64,000 nucleotides of DNA from Bacteroides sp. (GCA_023665805.1 JAMPDJ010000012.1:27518-91517); one strand, 5' to 3'; counted from the first letter of the stretch, positions 26,618-35,772 are shown. Numbers and translations: made by a program. The notes: generated by a model not told the origin, from the sequence alone.

Positions 26618-27493
26618 ATGAAAAAGATAAAGATATTTGCTGCACTCTTCGTGGGTGCGATATGCCTGAGTTCCTGTATGGACGGGGAGTGGGAAGCTCC
26701 CGACTTTGGCGATAAGCCTCCTTACGGCAACAATGACATTGTTCCCGTGCCGTCCAAGAAAATCACCATAGCCGGATTGAAGACCAAGTATGCCGACGTC
26801 TTCAGCAAGAGAAGCGGTTACAAGTATGTGGACGAGGACTTGCAGTTGTATGCCGTTGTCAACGGCAACGATCAGGGTGGCAACCTGTACAAGCAGATTT
26901 CCATCCAGGACGAGACCGGTGGTATCATAGTCGGTATCAATGCCACTGACTTGTATGCCCCCATGCCGGTGGGGCAGAAGATTGTCATCAATCTCAAGGG
27001 CCTTTGCATAGGTACCTACGGCAGTATGGCTCAGATTGGCGGTGAGTACAACGGTAGCCTCGGACGTATGGACGAGAACGTGTGGAAGGCCAACGTCCGT
27101 CTGGTTGGCGACAAGGTGTCTGTCGGCGGGGATGGTAACGAGCAGGCCGAGGTGCCCATGACGGCAGTGGTTGACACCATCGACTTCACCAAGGTCAGCG
27201 ATCCGAACAGTATCAGTGGCCGTATAGTGCGTTTGAGCAATGTCACCATCAGTGGAGATGGCACGCAGACTCTGGCTCCTGATGACGGCAGCGTGAGTCT
27301 CACCAGCAATTGCGCCAACCGCAATATAGGCGGTGCAGCCGTATCGGGCATGGTTCTGCGTACAAGTTCCTACAGCGACTTTGCTTCACGTCCCATGCCT
27401 AAGGGTAAAGTGGACCTTTACGGTGTCTGCACTCATTTCAACGGCACGTATCAGATTCTCATGCGCACAAACAGTGACATGGTGGAGCTGTAA
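26618..27493 (+). CDS. DUF5689-like surface lipoprotein
   Basis: This 291-residue lipoprotein has a signal MKKIKIFAALFVGAICLSSC with the lipid-attached Cys20, followed by MDGEWE. Acidic residues right after the Cys are the known Bacteroidetes signal for surface display. Residues about 45-170 look like a DUF5689 OB-fold (YAVVNGNDQGGNLYKQISIQ, GGIIVGINATDL, GQKIVINLKGLCIGTYG), and a second similar module may follow. OB-folds often bind nucleic acid or oligosaccharide. It starts 35 bases after the receptor stop with a TATATATAAGGTATAT stretch between, and is almost certainly co-transcribed with it. It is probably a capture lipoprotein for the receptor. Confidence 0.8.
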   Translation: MKKIKIFAALFVGAICLSSCMDGEWEAPDFGDKPPYGNNDIVPVPSKKITIAGLKTKYADVFSKRSGYKYVDEDLQLYAVVNGNDQGGNLYKQISIQDETGGIIVGINATDLYAPMPVGQKIVINLKGLCIGTYGSMAQIGGEYNGSLGRMDENVWKANVRLVGDKVSVGGDGNEQAEVPMTAVVDTIDFTKVSDPNSISGRIVRLSNVTISGDGTQTLAPDDGSVSLTSNCANRNIGGAAVSGMVLRTSSYSDFASRPMPKGKVDLYGVCTHFNGTYQILMRTNSDMVEL

Positions 27494-27552
27494 ATGCCAC
27501 AGTTGAATACAATATAACATTTTTCCATAGGAATAATATCACAAATATCAAT

Positions 27553-29544
27553 ATGAACAAGTATTTCAAGCACATCATGCTCATCTCCGTGGCAGCATTT
27601 GCATTGGCTGCCTGCGAGGACGTTCCCGCTCCATTTGTCGTACCCGGTGAGGGCGGTGACAACACCGATGGAGAAATTTCTCTCCCTTACATCAGTACCA
27701 ATTTGAAGGAGGGCTTCACCGTGGCCACCACCACAGGTATCAGTTGGGATTTGGGTAACACCTATGCCAAGGCCACAGGTTACAATGGCGGCACCACATC
27801 TGCTACGGAAACATGGCTCGTTAGCCCGGAGATTCCCACGGGTGATGCCACCGAGGTGTATGTGGATTTTGATTACGTCATAGCATACACCAACTCTCTT
27901 GGTATCAACGAGGCTCATCAGGTATACGTATGCTCTGAGTATAACAGTGAGGAACCGGCTTCCAGCCAATGGGTAAAGTTGCCTTTCCAGCCTAAGGAGC
28001 GTGAGGATCGTAACTCATGGGATATGTATGCAGCCAACACCATGCAGGTTCCTGCCGAGATGTTGGGCGGCAGTATTCGCGTTGGCTTCCTGTACAAGTG
28101 TAACACCACCAGTGCCTCTACATGGGAGTTGACCAATCTGAAGGTCTCTACCGAACCTGGTGGTACGATTAACCCGGATATTCCAGATGTTCCATCGGAT
28201 GGCGGTACATGGGACGCTCCCTACACCGTGGCACAGGCTATCGCCAATCAGACGGGGGCTGAGGTATGGGTGCATGCTTACATCGTAGGCTCGATTCCCA
28301 GTAGTGCAAGTTCTGTGGTTTTGGATAACATGACGTTCACTGCTGATGGTGCCAGCGGTACCAACATTTGTATAGCCGAGAGTGCCACGGAGACCACACC
28401 TGCCAACTGTATTCCCGTACAGCTTCCTGCTGGAACTGATGCTCGCACCAAATTGAATCTGGCTTCCAATCCCACCATGCTGGGACAGGAGGTATGGCTA
28501 AAGGGTAAGACCATCAAGTACTGCGGTGCTCCTGGGCTGAAGGAAATTAGTACTTACACCCTCACTGCTCCCACTGCCGAGGACGATGGTAACGGCGGAG
28601 GTTCTGACGAACCTGTAGAGGGTGCCAAGGGCGATGGCTCACAGGCCAATCCATTCAATGCGGCAGCAGCACAGAACTACACAGCAGCACTGCCTGCCGG
28701 ACAGACCACAACGGAGAAGTTCTACATCAAAGGCATTGTCTGTATGAGCAGCAAGATGGACATCAGCACACAGTATAAGAATGCCACATTCCATATTTCG
28801 GAGGATGGCAGTGCCACAGGCACACAGTTCCTTATCTTCCGCACAAGCGGTCTGAACGGAGCCGACATCACCTCTGCAGATGATATACAGGTGGGCGATG
28901 AGGTGGTGGTCTATGCGGCTTTGGTCAACTACATGGGCAACACACCTGAGACTGCACAGGGTGGAATAATCACCTCTATCAAGCGTAACGGCCAAGAGCT
29001 GAATCCTGGAGGTGGGAACGAAGGTGGCGACAACGAGGGTGGCGACACTCCCGACGTTCCTGCCGGAGAGAATATTCTGGAGAATGGTGACTTTGAGGTT
29101 TGGGACGGTGGCACTCCGCTGAACTGGAAGACTACAACATCCGCAAGTAACGCCACATTGGCGCAGAGCACTGAGGCGCGTACCGGTTCATATGCCGTGT
29201 CTGTGGGCTATGCTTCTGCCAACAAACGCCTTGGCTATAAGGAGACCACTCTGCCTGCCGGTACATACCGTTTCAGTTTCTATGCCAAAGCCACAACTGA
29301 CAGCAAGTGTCAGACACGTATTGGCTATGTAGTGGTCAAGGACGGTACTGTCAATGCTTCTGACTACACCTATAAGGACGGATTTGTAGATCTTAGCCTG
29401 ACAGATTGGACACAGGCATCGTACGACTTCACGCTGACAGAGGAGACCACCATCTCACTCTTGATGATGTCACCCAAGGGTTCCAGTTTCCATACCTCAC
29501 AGAATATTTTGGTGGACGATGCAACACTTGTAAAACTCCAGTAA
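27553..29544 (+). CDS. Multi-domain surface lipoprotein with OB-fold-like (DUF6359-type) and jelly-roll domains
   Basis: This is a 663-residue lipoprotein: MNKYFKHIMLISVAAFALAAC with Cys21 followed by EDVPAP, an acidic surface tag. Domains in order: residues 35-200, a choice-of-anchor-J-like beta-sandwich (ETWLVSPEIPTGDATEVYVD); about 220-340, an OB-like domain (WVHAYIVGSIPSSASSVVL); about 355-485, a second OB-like domain (EKFYIKGIVCMSSKMD, GDEVVVYAALVNYMGN); a Gly/Glu/Asn linker; and about 510-663, a carbohydrate-binding-like jelly roll (ENILENGDFEVWDGGTP). No catalytic motif is seen, so binding is the likely role. It is third in the receptor operon and is followed by a terminator. Confidence 0.8.
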   Translation: MNKYFKHIMLISVAAFALAACEDVPAPFVVPGEGGDNTDGEISLPYISTNLKEGFTVATTTGISWDLGNTYAKATGYNGGTTSATETWLVSPEIPTGDATEVYVDFDYVIAYTNSLGINEAHQVYVCSEYNSEEPASSQWVKLPFQPKEREDRNSWDMYAANTMQVPAEMLGGSIRVGFLYKCNTTSASTWELTNLKVSTEPGGTINPDIPDVPSDGGTWDAPYTVAQAIANQTGAEVWVHAYIVGSIPSSASSVVLDNMTFTADGASGTNICIAESATETTPANCIPVQLPAGTDARTKLNLASNPTMLGQEVWLKGKTIKYCGAPGLKEISTYTLTAPTAEDDGNGGGSDEPVEGAKGDGSQANPFNAAAAQNYTAALPAGQTTTEKFYIKGIVCMSSKMDISTQYKNATFHISEDGSATGTQFLIFRTSGLNGADITSADDIQVGDEVVVYAALVNYMGNTPETAQGGIITSIKRNGQELNPGGGNEGGDNEGGDTPDVPAGENILENGDFEVWDGGTPLNWKTTTSASNATLAQSTEARTGSYAVSVGYASANKRLGYKETTLPAGTYRFSFYAKATTDSKCQTRIGYVVVKDGTVNASDYTYKDGFVDLSLTDWTQASYDFTLTEETTISLLMMSPKGSSFHTSQNILVDDATLVKLQ

Positions 29545-29564
29545 GCATCTTCGTATATATGAAT

Positions 29565-29597
29565 AAAGGCCGCCAAGTTGTTAGCTTGGTGGCCTTT
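29565..29597 (+). terminator. Intrinsic terminator of the receptor/lipoprotein operon
   Basis: AAGGCCGCCAAG pairs with CTTGGTGGCCTT across a 7-base loop, one G-T pair, followed by a T-rich stretch. It lies 20 bases after the stop codon. Confidence 0.85.
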
Positions 29598-29619
29598 GTG
29601 TGATTTAGTCCCCCAAATG

Positions 29620-29651
29620 TTTGGACGTAAGGATAAAAAGCATTACCTTTG
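29620..29651 (+). promoter_or_regulatory. Promoter of rpmE2
   Basis: TTTG at 29620-29623 and TACCTTTG at 29644-29651 with a 20-base spacer: a full match to the Bacteroidetes primary sigma consensus. Start of transcription near 29658, leaving a leader of about 75 bases. Confidence 0.85.
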
Positions 29652-29731
29652 CAGCCGATAATCATTAACCACGTCCCTTATCATCTTCCTCAAGTCAAGG
29701 AAATTCGGGGACACAAAACTACTTAAGAAGT

Positions 29732-29983
29732 ATGAAACAAGGAATTCATCCCGAGAATTACCGTCCCGTTGTGTTCAAGGACATGAGCAACGGTGACATG
29801 TTCCTGAGCCGTTCAACCTGCAAGACCTCTGAAACCGTAGAGTTCGAGGGTCAGGAGTATCCTGTAGTAAAGTTGGAAATCTCCAGCACTTCTCACCCTT
29901 TCTACACTGGTAAGAACAAGTTGGTGGATACTGCCGGTCGCGTGGACAAGTTCATGAACCGTTACGCCAAGACCCGCAAGTAA
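29732..29983 (+). CDS. rpmE2: Ribosomal protein L31, type B (zinc-independent)
   Basis: This 83-residue large-subunit ribosomal protein starts [18 protein letters not shown] and includes [24 protein letters not shown], the L31 signature. It has a single Cys and lacks the CxxC zinc ligands, so it is the type that does not need zinc. The gene stands alone, with its own promoter upstream and a T-tailed hairpin downstream, and separates the receptor operon from the endonuclease gene that fits the same theme. Confidence 0.97.
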   Translation: MKQGIHPENYRPVVFKDMSNGDMFLSRSTCKTSETVEFEGQEYPVVKLEISSTSHPFYTGKNKLVDTAGRVDKFMNRYAKTRK

Positions 29984-30031
29984 TTCGTGCTTGAACCGTG
30001 CACAAGGTGCAACAATAGACTTAAAAAGAAG

Positions 30032-30063
30032 ATGTGTCATACCTGTTATGGCACATTTTTTTT
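30032..30063 (+). terminator. Intrinsic terminator of rpmE2
   Basis: ATGTGTCATA pairs with TATGGCACAT (one G-T pair) around the loop CCTGT, followed directly by eight Ts. Confidence 0.9.
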
Positions 30064-30147
30064 GCTAATGCGACGTCTGGTGTTGATTGTGCTTATGCAC
30101 ACTTGAAATAAATACAATTAGTTCGCGCAATTATATATATAAGGTAT

Positions 30148-31113
30148 ATGAAACTGCATTTTGCTATGGGGCGTTTTCTGCTTCCGGTCATTTGCCTGTC
30201 GGTGATGTGCATGGCTGTTTCTTGCGAAGAGGGAATACCGGGTCCGGCCGAGGGAGATGTGTCAACCAATGACAATGCCAATGTGCCTACTGTGGCAGAA
30301 GCCATGCGTATAGAGATTCCGCACTTGAAGGATGGGACGCATAACCAGTTCATAGTCAAGACGGCCAAGTTGAGGGACAATTCCTCCCAAACCTTTGTCA
30401 ACTACTGTGTCGAGTATGACCAGCAGAAGAAATCCTCTCGTTGGACCGCTTTTCGTTGGGATATAGACAATGTCTACGACAGCCACTGTGGCAGGGTAGG
30501 GAATTATGCCCCGGATACGGATGTGCCTTTGGAGTATCGTGTCGGTAGCGGGGCATTTCGCGGTTATCAGCGTGGGCACATGTTGGCCAGCGAGGACAGA
30601 CAGTGCTCGTCTGAGGCTAATATCCAGACGTTCCTTATGACGAACATGCACCCGCAGTATGGCCGCTTTAATGGTTATGACGACAAGGGGGATTATGTGT
30701 GGCTGAATGCCGAGTCTTTGATACGTGGCCTCTACAGTGGTTGGACTCAGGCTTACAATTCCACGGATACAATCTATGTGGTCAAGGGTGGTACCATAGA
30801 TTCTGAACGCGATATACTGGGATATACCAGCAACAGCAATACGGACAACATCATAGTTCCGGGGTACTTTTACATGGCCCTGCTCTATAAGACAGGCAGG
30901 TCGCAGACCCAGGGCGGCTACAAGGCCATAGCCCTATGGATACCACATCGCGAGGGCGATACCACCAAGGGTAGTGACATAGCCCGCAAGTATGCAATCA
31001 GCATAGATGAACTGGAGCAGAAGACGGGCATAGACTTCTTCTGTAACCTTCCAGATGACATAGAGGATGTTGTGGAGCGCAACTATTCCCTTGCTGCCTG
31101 GGGATGGAACTGA
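30148..31113 (+). CDS. DNA/RNA non-specific endonuclease, surface lipoprotein
   Basis: This 321-residue nuclease of the NucA/Serratia endonuclease (Endonuclease_NS) family cuts single- and double-stranded DNA and RNA with a metal-bound water. The catalytic motif is YQRGHMLASEDR with His144, and the metal-binding Asn is expected in MTNMHPQYGRFNG. The lipoprotein signal ends LSVMCMAVSC (Cys26) and is followed by EEG, so it is probably displayed on the cell surface. The ATG lies at the end of a TATATATAAGGTATATG stretch; a second ATG six codons in is also possible. It ends convergent to the DUF3256 gene. It fits the receptor operon upstream as the enzyme that makes fragments for uptake. Confidence 0.93.
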   Translation: MKLHFAMGRFLLPVICLSVMCMAVSCEEGIPGPAEGDVSTNDNANVPTVAEAMRIEIPHLKDGTHNQFIVKTAKLRDNSSQTFVNYCVEYDQQKKSSRWTAFRWDIDNVYDSHCGRVGNYAPDTDVPLEYRVGSGAFRGYQRGHMLASEDRQCSSEANIQTFLMTNMHPQYGRFNGYDDKGDYVWLNAESLIRGLYSGWTQAYNSTDTIYVVKGGTIDSERDILGYTSNSNTDNIIVPGYFYMALLYKTGRSQTQGGYKAIALWIPHREGDTTKGSDIARKYAISIDELEQKTGIDFFCNLPDDIEDVVERNYSLAAWGWN

Positions 31114-31146
31114 GACATGGTATGCTTGATTACAGGGAAAAGCCTT

Positions 31147-31791
31147 TTACCGGACTTCTTTCACCACGGGTTGCAGATATTTGTCTGCAACCTTTTTTTG
31201 TTCTTTGGTGAACTCCGATGTTTGCAGCGTCCATGTTATCTCTGTGGAACCCGAAGAAAGTGTGGCCTTCATCAAGGGAAGAAACTCGGCCTCTTGGCGA
31301 AGCATGCGCATGGTGTCGGTGGCAGCCTCGGTGGTGAGGGGCGAGACGCTGGCTGGCAGTTTAATAAATTCGGACACGGCAGGGCGGTGGATCCGGCGCA
31401 ACAGCGCCCAGTTCTTGTCGTATAGCTTTACCTCGCTGTCAGGCGTGGTTCCCATGTATGTGCGGTTGACACAGATAGAGGTGTCATTGCCCTGAGCTTG
31501 CGGCACGAGTTTCATCTCCACGTAAGACGACGTGCTTGTCTGTATACGCAGGTAATCTTCCGTCAAGGAATCCAGCACCACATGCTGGTCGAAGCGGTTC
31601 TTTACCCTTGCCTCTATGTCGTTTTCTATGAAGTCTATGCAGTCCAGACGGTTGTTTCTGGTCATATACGGCAGTACGGAATCCGGCAGTTGTGCAAAGA
31701 CATCACGCATTCTCATTTGTGCCGAGGCCGAAATGGACAGTGCCGCGCAGGCAAGCAATAGCACTTTTCTTTTATTATATATGCTGGTCAT
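31147..31791 (-). CDS. DUF3256 family secreted protein
   Basis: This 214-residue protein with a signal peptide (VLLLACAALSISASAQ) continues MRDVFAQLPDSVLPYMTRNNRLDCIDF, the start typical of the DUF3256 family of Bacteroidetes. The function is unknown. It is the last gene of the minus-strand run DUF308 protein, endonuclease I, truA, DMT transporter. In related genomes a DUF3256 gene often follows truA and the transporter, from memory of the family's context. No catalytic motif was recognised; it is probably periplasmic. Confidence 0.8.
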   Translation of the reverse strand: MTSIYNKRKVLLLACAALSISASAQMRMRDVFAQLPDSVLPYMTRNNRLDCIDFIENDIEARVKNRFDQHVVLDSLTEDYLRIQTSTSSYVEMKLVPQAQGNDTSICVNRTYMGTTPDSEVKLYDKNWALLRRIHRPAVSEFIKLPASVSPLTTEAATDTMRMLRQEAEFLPLMKATLSSGSTEITWTLQTSEFTKEQKKVADKYLQPVVKEVR

Positions 31792-31872
31792 TTTCTTATG
31801 GCGTTTAGTCCCGAATAGTTCAAAGCGAAGTCAAAATAGTATTTCCTGATATGTTGGTGCATGGCAGTTCGG

Positions 31873-32754
31873 TCATTGGCAGATGGTGCCCCAATACAGG
31901 AACAGCATACCCAGGAGCACCAGCGTGAGGTCCACGGCCTTGGCCTTGAGGTTGCGCTCGTGGAATACGAATGCTCCCACCATGAAACTGACTATCACGC
32001 TGCCGCGGCGCACCATGCTGACTATGCTGATCATTGCATCGTCCATGGACAGGCAATAGAAATAGGCTAGGTCGGCAGCACAGATGAATATGCTAATCAA
32101 GGGTATCGTCCATCTCCATTGGAAAGTGCCTTCGGCTTTGCCGTGCCATCGTTCCATCAACACAACGACCAGCATTATGGCCAGCTGATAGAAGTTGAAA
32201 TAGCTCTGTACCGTCAGCCTGTCCAAGCCCAATCCTCCGTCTTCCTGCGGGGACATAAGATACTTGTCATACAGTGCACTCGCCGTTCCCAGTAGCACGG
32301 CAGCCATCAGGCACAATGCCCATCGGTTGTGAGCGAAGTCGATCCCTTCTTTCTTGCCTCCTAACTTCAGAAGGAAGAACGAACTGAGAGCCAATAACAC
32401 GCCCGTCCATTGGAACAGGTTCAACTGTTCGCCATACAGCACCATTGCTCCCACCAGCACCAGCATGGGGCGAGTGGCATTCATAGGGCCTACCAAGGTC
32501 AGCGGCAGATGTTTCATCGCGTAGTAGCCGCATATCCAGGAACTAAGTACGATGACGGCTTTCAGGACAATGTACTTTTGCACCTCCCATCCTCCGAACG
32601 GAGCATACCACAGGGTTGGCAGAAAGATTATGGACGAGAACAGGCAGTTTAGCAGCAGAACCGTCAACACGGCGTTTCCTCTTAGGGATTGTTTCTTGAA
32701 AACATCGTAGAATCCAAGCAGTGTAGCACTGACAAATGCAAATAGTATCCACAT
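31873..32754 (-). CDS. EamA/DMT-family transporter
   Basis: This 293-residue inner-membrane protein has about ten helices in two repeated EamA units. The first (MWILFAFVSATLLGFYDVFKK onward) ends near residue 135 with VLLALSSFFLLKLGG, and the second runs from about residue 145 to the C-terminus (VLLGMLFLYWGT). The PMNATRPMLVLVGAMVLYGE and MVRRGSVIVSFMVGAFVFHE stretches are the repeated drug/metabolite transporter motif. Substrate is unknown; family members export amino acids, nucleosides or sugars. It lies between truA and the DUF3256 gene with short gaps, so it is probably in the same operon. Confidence 0.88.
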   Translation of the reverse strand: MWILFAFVSATLLGFYDVFKKQSLRGNAVLTVLLLNCLFSSIIFLPTLWYAPFGGWEVQKYIVLKAVIVLSSWICGYYAMKHLPLTLVGPMNATRPMLVLVGAMVLYGEQLNLFQWTGVLLALSSFFLLKLGGKKEGIDFAHNRWALCLMAAVLLGTASALYDKYLMSPQEDGGLGLDRLTVQSYFNFYQLAIMLVVVLMERWHGKAEGTFQWRWTIPLISIFICAADLAYFYCLSMDDAMISIVSMVRRGSVIVSFMVGAFVFHERNLKAKAVDLTLVLLGMLFLYWGTICQ

Positions 32755-32815
32755 AATCTTTCCGCTTTAAGGGTTATTGTTTTCGTGCCTGGCCTTGTCA
32801 GGCACAAAGGATGGT

Positions 32816-33565
32816 TCAGTATGTCACGTCCACCAGGAACAGTGCGTTGCCCGGCACGCTGTCACCGGCCCGGCACCGGTCCTTGGCCTCTATCACGCGC
32901 CTCAGTCCGTCGATGTCCATGCGTCCGCGTCCAACTTCCACCAATGTGCCCACTATTGCACGCACCATGTTGCGCAGGAATCGGTCGGCTGTGATGGTGA
33001 AGCGCCATTGGTTGTCGCCCACCATGTCCCAGTGTGCTTGCGTGACGGTGCAGTTGTTGGTCTTGGTGTCGGTGTTCACTTTGGAGAAGGATGTGAAGTC
33101 ACGGTACTCCATCAGCACCTCGGCCGCACGGTTCATCATGTCGAAGTCCAACGTGCCATACACTTGCCAGCTGTATGCCCGGGCAAAGGGATTCTTGTCC
33201 ATGTGCAGGAAGTAGTGATAGGTGCGTGAAGTGGCCGAGAATCGTGCGTGCATGTTCTCCTCCACGGGCTCAATGGCCTGCACGGCAATGTCGCGTGGCA
33301 GAAGCTTGTTCAGCTTGTATGCCAGTTGCCTGCAGTCCAAGGGTGCACCGTCGCAATCGAAGTGCGCCACCATCTTGCGTGCATGTACTCCGGTGTCCGT
33401 CCGTCCGGCGCCGACTATCTCCATTGGGCATCGCATCAACGTCGACAGAGCCTTTTGCAACTCTGCCTGCACGCTGTTGCTATGCGGCTGCACCTGCCAT
33501 CCATGGTATGCCGTACCATCGTATGACAGCGTCATGAAGTATCTTGTATGTGCGTTGGTTTCCAA
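32816..33565 (-). CDS. truA: tRNA pseudouridine(38-40) synthase TruA
   Basis: This 249-residue enzyme isomerises uridines 38-40 in the tRNA anticodon arm. The opening RYFMTLSYDGTAYHGWQ, the catalytic-Asp motif GAGRTDTGVHA near residue 60, and RFLRNMVRAIVGTLVEVG near the end identify it. The start codon is probably TTG at 33565, which keeps the RYF opening usual for TruA; an ATG at 33535 would begin at MTLSYDG. It follows the endonuclease I stop by 7 bases. Confidence 0.95.
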   Translation of the reverse strand: METNAHTRYFMTLSYDGTAYHGWQVQPHSNSVQAELQKALSTLMRCPMEIVGAGRTDTGVHARKMVAHFDCDGAPLDCRQLAYKLNKLLPRDIAVQAIEPVEENMHARFSATSRTYHYFLHMDKNPFARAYSWQVYGTLDFDMMNRAAEVLMEYRDFTSFSKVNTDTKTNNCTVTQAHWDMVGDNQWRFTITADRFLRNMVRAIVGTLVEVGRGRMDIDGLRRVIEAKDRCRAGDSVPGNALFLVDVTY

Positions 33566-33572
33566 TTGGGTT

Positions 33573-35057
33573 CTACTTCACATATAACTTTCCATTGACT
33601 ATCACCATCCCCTTGGCCTCGCTCCACTTCACTGGGCGTCCGGTCAGGTCGTATGCACGGTCATTGTCCGACGGGAGGTTGTTGTCCTTGATGTCCTCTA
33701 TGCCTGTTGTGTCCATGGTACCGGTCACTGTCACGTTGCGTATCTCCCATCCGAAACATGCGGATGGGGTGGAGGTGTAGCGGAATGCCAGGCAGATGCG
33801 CCGGCCTGCGTATGCCTTCAGGCTGATGTCACCCGAAGCAAGCTCTTTGGTCCAGTTGGAAGATGGAGGGGCAGGGAAATCCGCATCCAGGTGTTCCCAG
33901 TCAGTGGCGGAGGGTACACCGGCATAATCATCGCTTACGAGGATGGAGAAGTAGGTGTCTTTTACTGAGGCGGAGGTATTGAAACCGGTCTGGTGCACGA
34001 AAGTCAGTGTGGCGTCACTGTATCCGGTCAAGTCCACTTCGGCCAGCAGGTAGTTGTCGGCTGCCTGTGCACTGCCCTTGAAGGCGTTTGCCACGGCACC
34101 GTAACGGGTATCGCTTCTCCATAGGCTGCCCGGAGTGCCGTCTGGCAGCCTGTCGGCAAAGATTCCCAGACCATCGGTCAATGTCTCGTCCACCACTGTC
34201 TTGGCCTCGCCGGGATTGGGGTCCGGGTCGGGTGTGGGATCCGTGGTTGTCTTGTCGGGGTAGAAGGCGAAGTCGATGCTGTCGCCCCAGATGTATTCGC
34301 ACAAGTTGGGAAAATCCACGAAAGGATTGCGGTTGCCCTGTATGTCATATACGGCCTCGTTGCGTGCTATTTCTATTTCGTCCACAGGATCCTCCCGCGA
34401 CCATCTCAACACCATTTCCATGGTCCATTCGTTGAAAGTAGGCCACTGGTTGTTGTCCAGCTGGTCCAGACCGTTGCTCGTCCATGTCAGGTCGCTGTAG
34501 CATGTCACCATGTACATATATGTACGCGCGAAGTCTCCCTTCCATTTGTCCTCCGGCTCCCAGATGCTGTTCTTTATCTTGTTGCCCTTGCCCACTTTTA
34601 TGCTGCCGTTGTCGTAGCTGGCGTTTGTCACCTCGCCCATGGCATAATTGCTCTTGGAGGAGTTGGCTTTGGAGTCGCTTGGCATCAGGTTGAACAAATC
34701 CTTGTATGCCTGTATCTGGCTGCCTCCCCACCAGCTCTTGGCGAAGGAGTGCTCTATGTTCATTCCGCTGATTGCTCCTGTCTGGGAAGTGAACTGCCGG
34801 CGTTCGGGGCTGTATCTGTCTATGCAGTACCCGTCCTCTGTTTGGTCCGTGTAGTAGAAGCCGCTCCATGTCTTGCCCGCTCCGCTGCCGTAGTTCAGCA
34901 CGGATGCCGTGCGTATGATCTCGTGTAGCGCGGCTTTCAGTTCCGCCTTTTTCTTTCCGGATGTGGCGGAGTAATAATGTTCCGGATGTCCGGCCAGGGC
35001 AAAGTGCGCGCAAGCGCACAGCATTGTTGCAAATGCGAATAGTCTGAACGTTTTCAT
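33573..35057 (-). CDS. Secreted endonuclease I with C-terminal jelly-roll and possible sorting tail
   Basis: This 494-residue protein has a signal peptide (MKTFRLFAFATMLCACAHFALA). The endonuclease I (EndA-type) domain spans about residues 25-250: GMNIEHSFAKSWWGG with catalytic His103, then DLFNLMPSDSKANSSKSNYAMG. It would cut extracellular DNA or RNA. A Pro/Asp linker (DPTPDPDPNPGEAK) leads to a choice-of-anchor-J-like sandwich (about 285-450). The last 30 residues (YDLTGRPVKW to IVNGKLYVK) resemble the tail of the 1,889-residue glycosidase at 37937. It overlaps the upstream DUF308 gene by 4 bases. With the EEP protein and the lipoprotein endonuclease this is the third extracytoplasmic enzyme of probable nuclease type within 13 kb. 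Confidence 0.92.
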   Translation of the reverse strand: MKTFRLFAFATMLCACAHFALAGHPEHYYSATSGKKKAELKAALHEIIRTASVLNYGSGAGKTWSGFYYTDQTEDGYCIDRYSPERRQFTSQTGAISGMNIEHSFAKSWWGGSQIQAYKDLFNLMPSDSKANSSKSNYAMGEVTNASYDNGSIKVGKGNKIKNSIWEPEDKWKGDFARTYMYMVTCYSDLTWTSNGLDQLDNNQWPTFNEWTMEMVLRWSREDPVDEIEIARNEAVYDIQGNRNPFVDFPNLCEYIWGDSIDFAFYPDKTTTDPTPDPDPNPGEAKTVVDETLTDGLGIFADRLPDGTPGSLWRSDTRYGAVANAFKGSAQAADNYLLAEVDLTGYSDATLTFVHQTGFNTSASVKDTYFSILVSDDYAGVPSATDWEHLDADFPAPPSSNWTKELASGDISLKAYAGRRICLAFRYTSTPSACFGWEIRNVTVTGTMDTTGIEDIKDNNLPSDNDRAYDLTGRPVKWSEAKGMVIVNGKLYVK

Positions 35058-35701
35058 GCCTGTGAGTCCTTTTCGTTAGCGTTGATTACCTCAAAATCCA
35101 CATATTCCGCCTCCCTTGCCTTGCGTGCGGCCTCTTCGGCCTTTCTCTGTTCGCGTTCATATATCCTGTAATAGTGCTTGGCACGTATTGTGAGGAACAG
35201 GTCGCTCAGCCCGTAGTATATGCATGCGGCCCCAAGTATCTTGAACAATGTCCCGGCTGCTTCTCCCGTGTGTGTCAGACAATATGCGCCGCTTCCGATG
35301 AGCAGCAGGGGAATGAACATCAGCAGCCATGAGAATGGAGAAACATTGCGGTTGGTGAACATGGACAGGAATTGGTTGATTCCGGCCAATAGCAGCATGA
35401 AGCCCATGATGAACACCAGGTAGATGACAAATACGTCGGGGTAGGCTTCCAGATATATGCCAAACAGGATGCTGCCTATGGACATCAGTGGAAACGCAGG
35501 ACGCACTATTGCATTGCTGTTAAGGCGGCTGTATATGTATGCCGCGACTCCGAATATGCCCGGCAACAGGAAAAGTACTCCCATCAGGCGCACGATCAAT
35601 GCCGGCATTTGCTGTGCATTGAACAGCAGGAGCAGGCCCACCAGCAATGCACACATGGAATGAAAGATGCTACTGCTTATAAACTTCATGCCAATCTTCA
35701 T
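35054..35701 (-). CDS. DUF308 (HdeD-like) membrane protein
   Basis: This 215-residue inner-membrane protein has about six helices in pairs, as in HdeD/DUF308 proteins (FHSMCALLVGLLLLFNAQQMP, PLMSIGSILFGIYLEAYP, IMGFMLLLAGINQFLSMF), and a charged C-terminal tail rich in Glu/Lys/Ala that is probably a cytoplasmic helix. Function is unknown; HdeD is linked to acid resistance in enterobacteria, which does not transfer safely. It is first in the operon with endonuclease I, with a 4-base ATGA overlap, behind a good promoter. Confidence 0.8.
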   Translation of the reverse strand: MKIGMKFISSSIFHSMCALLVGLLLLFNAQQMPALIVRLMGVLFLLPGIFGVAAYIYSRLNSNAIVRPAFPLMSIGSILFGIYLEAYPDVFVIYLVFIMGFMLLLAGINQFLSMFTNRNVSPFSWLLMFIPLLLIGSGAYCLTHTGEAAGTLFKILGAACIYYGLSDLFLTIRAKHYYRIYEREQRKAEEAARKAREAEYVDFEVINANEKDSQA

Positions 35702-35740
35702 TTCTAAGTTATACCATTATATATATATTGTCTATGGGCG

Positions 35741-35772
35741 CAAAGTTACGTAAAAACAGCGGAAATATCAAC
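35741..35772 (-). promoter_or_regulatory. Promoter of the DUF308-endonuclease I-truA operon
   Basis: On the minus strand, GTTG at 35772-35769, a 20-base spacer, then TAACTTTG at 35748-35741. The -7 box is exact and the -33 box is close to TTTG. Confidence 0.7.
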
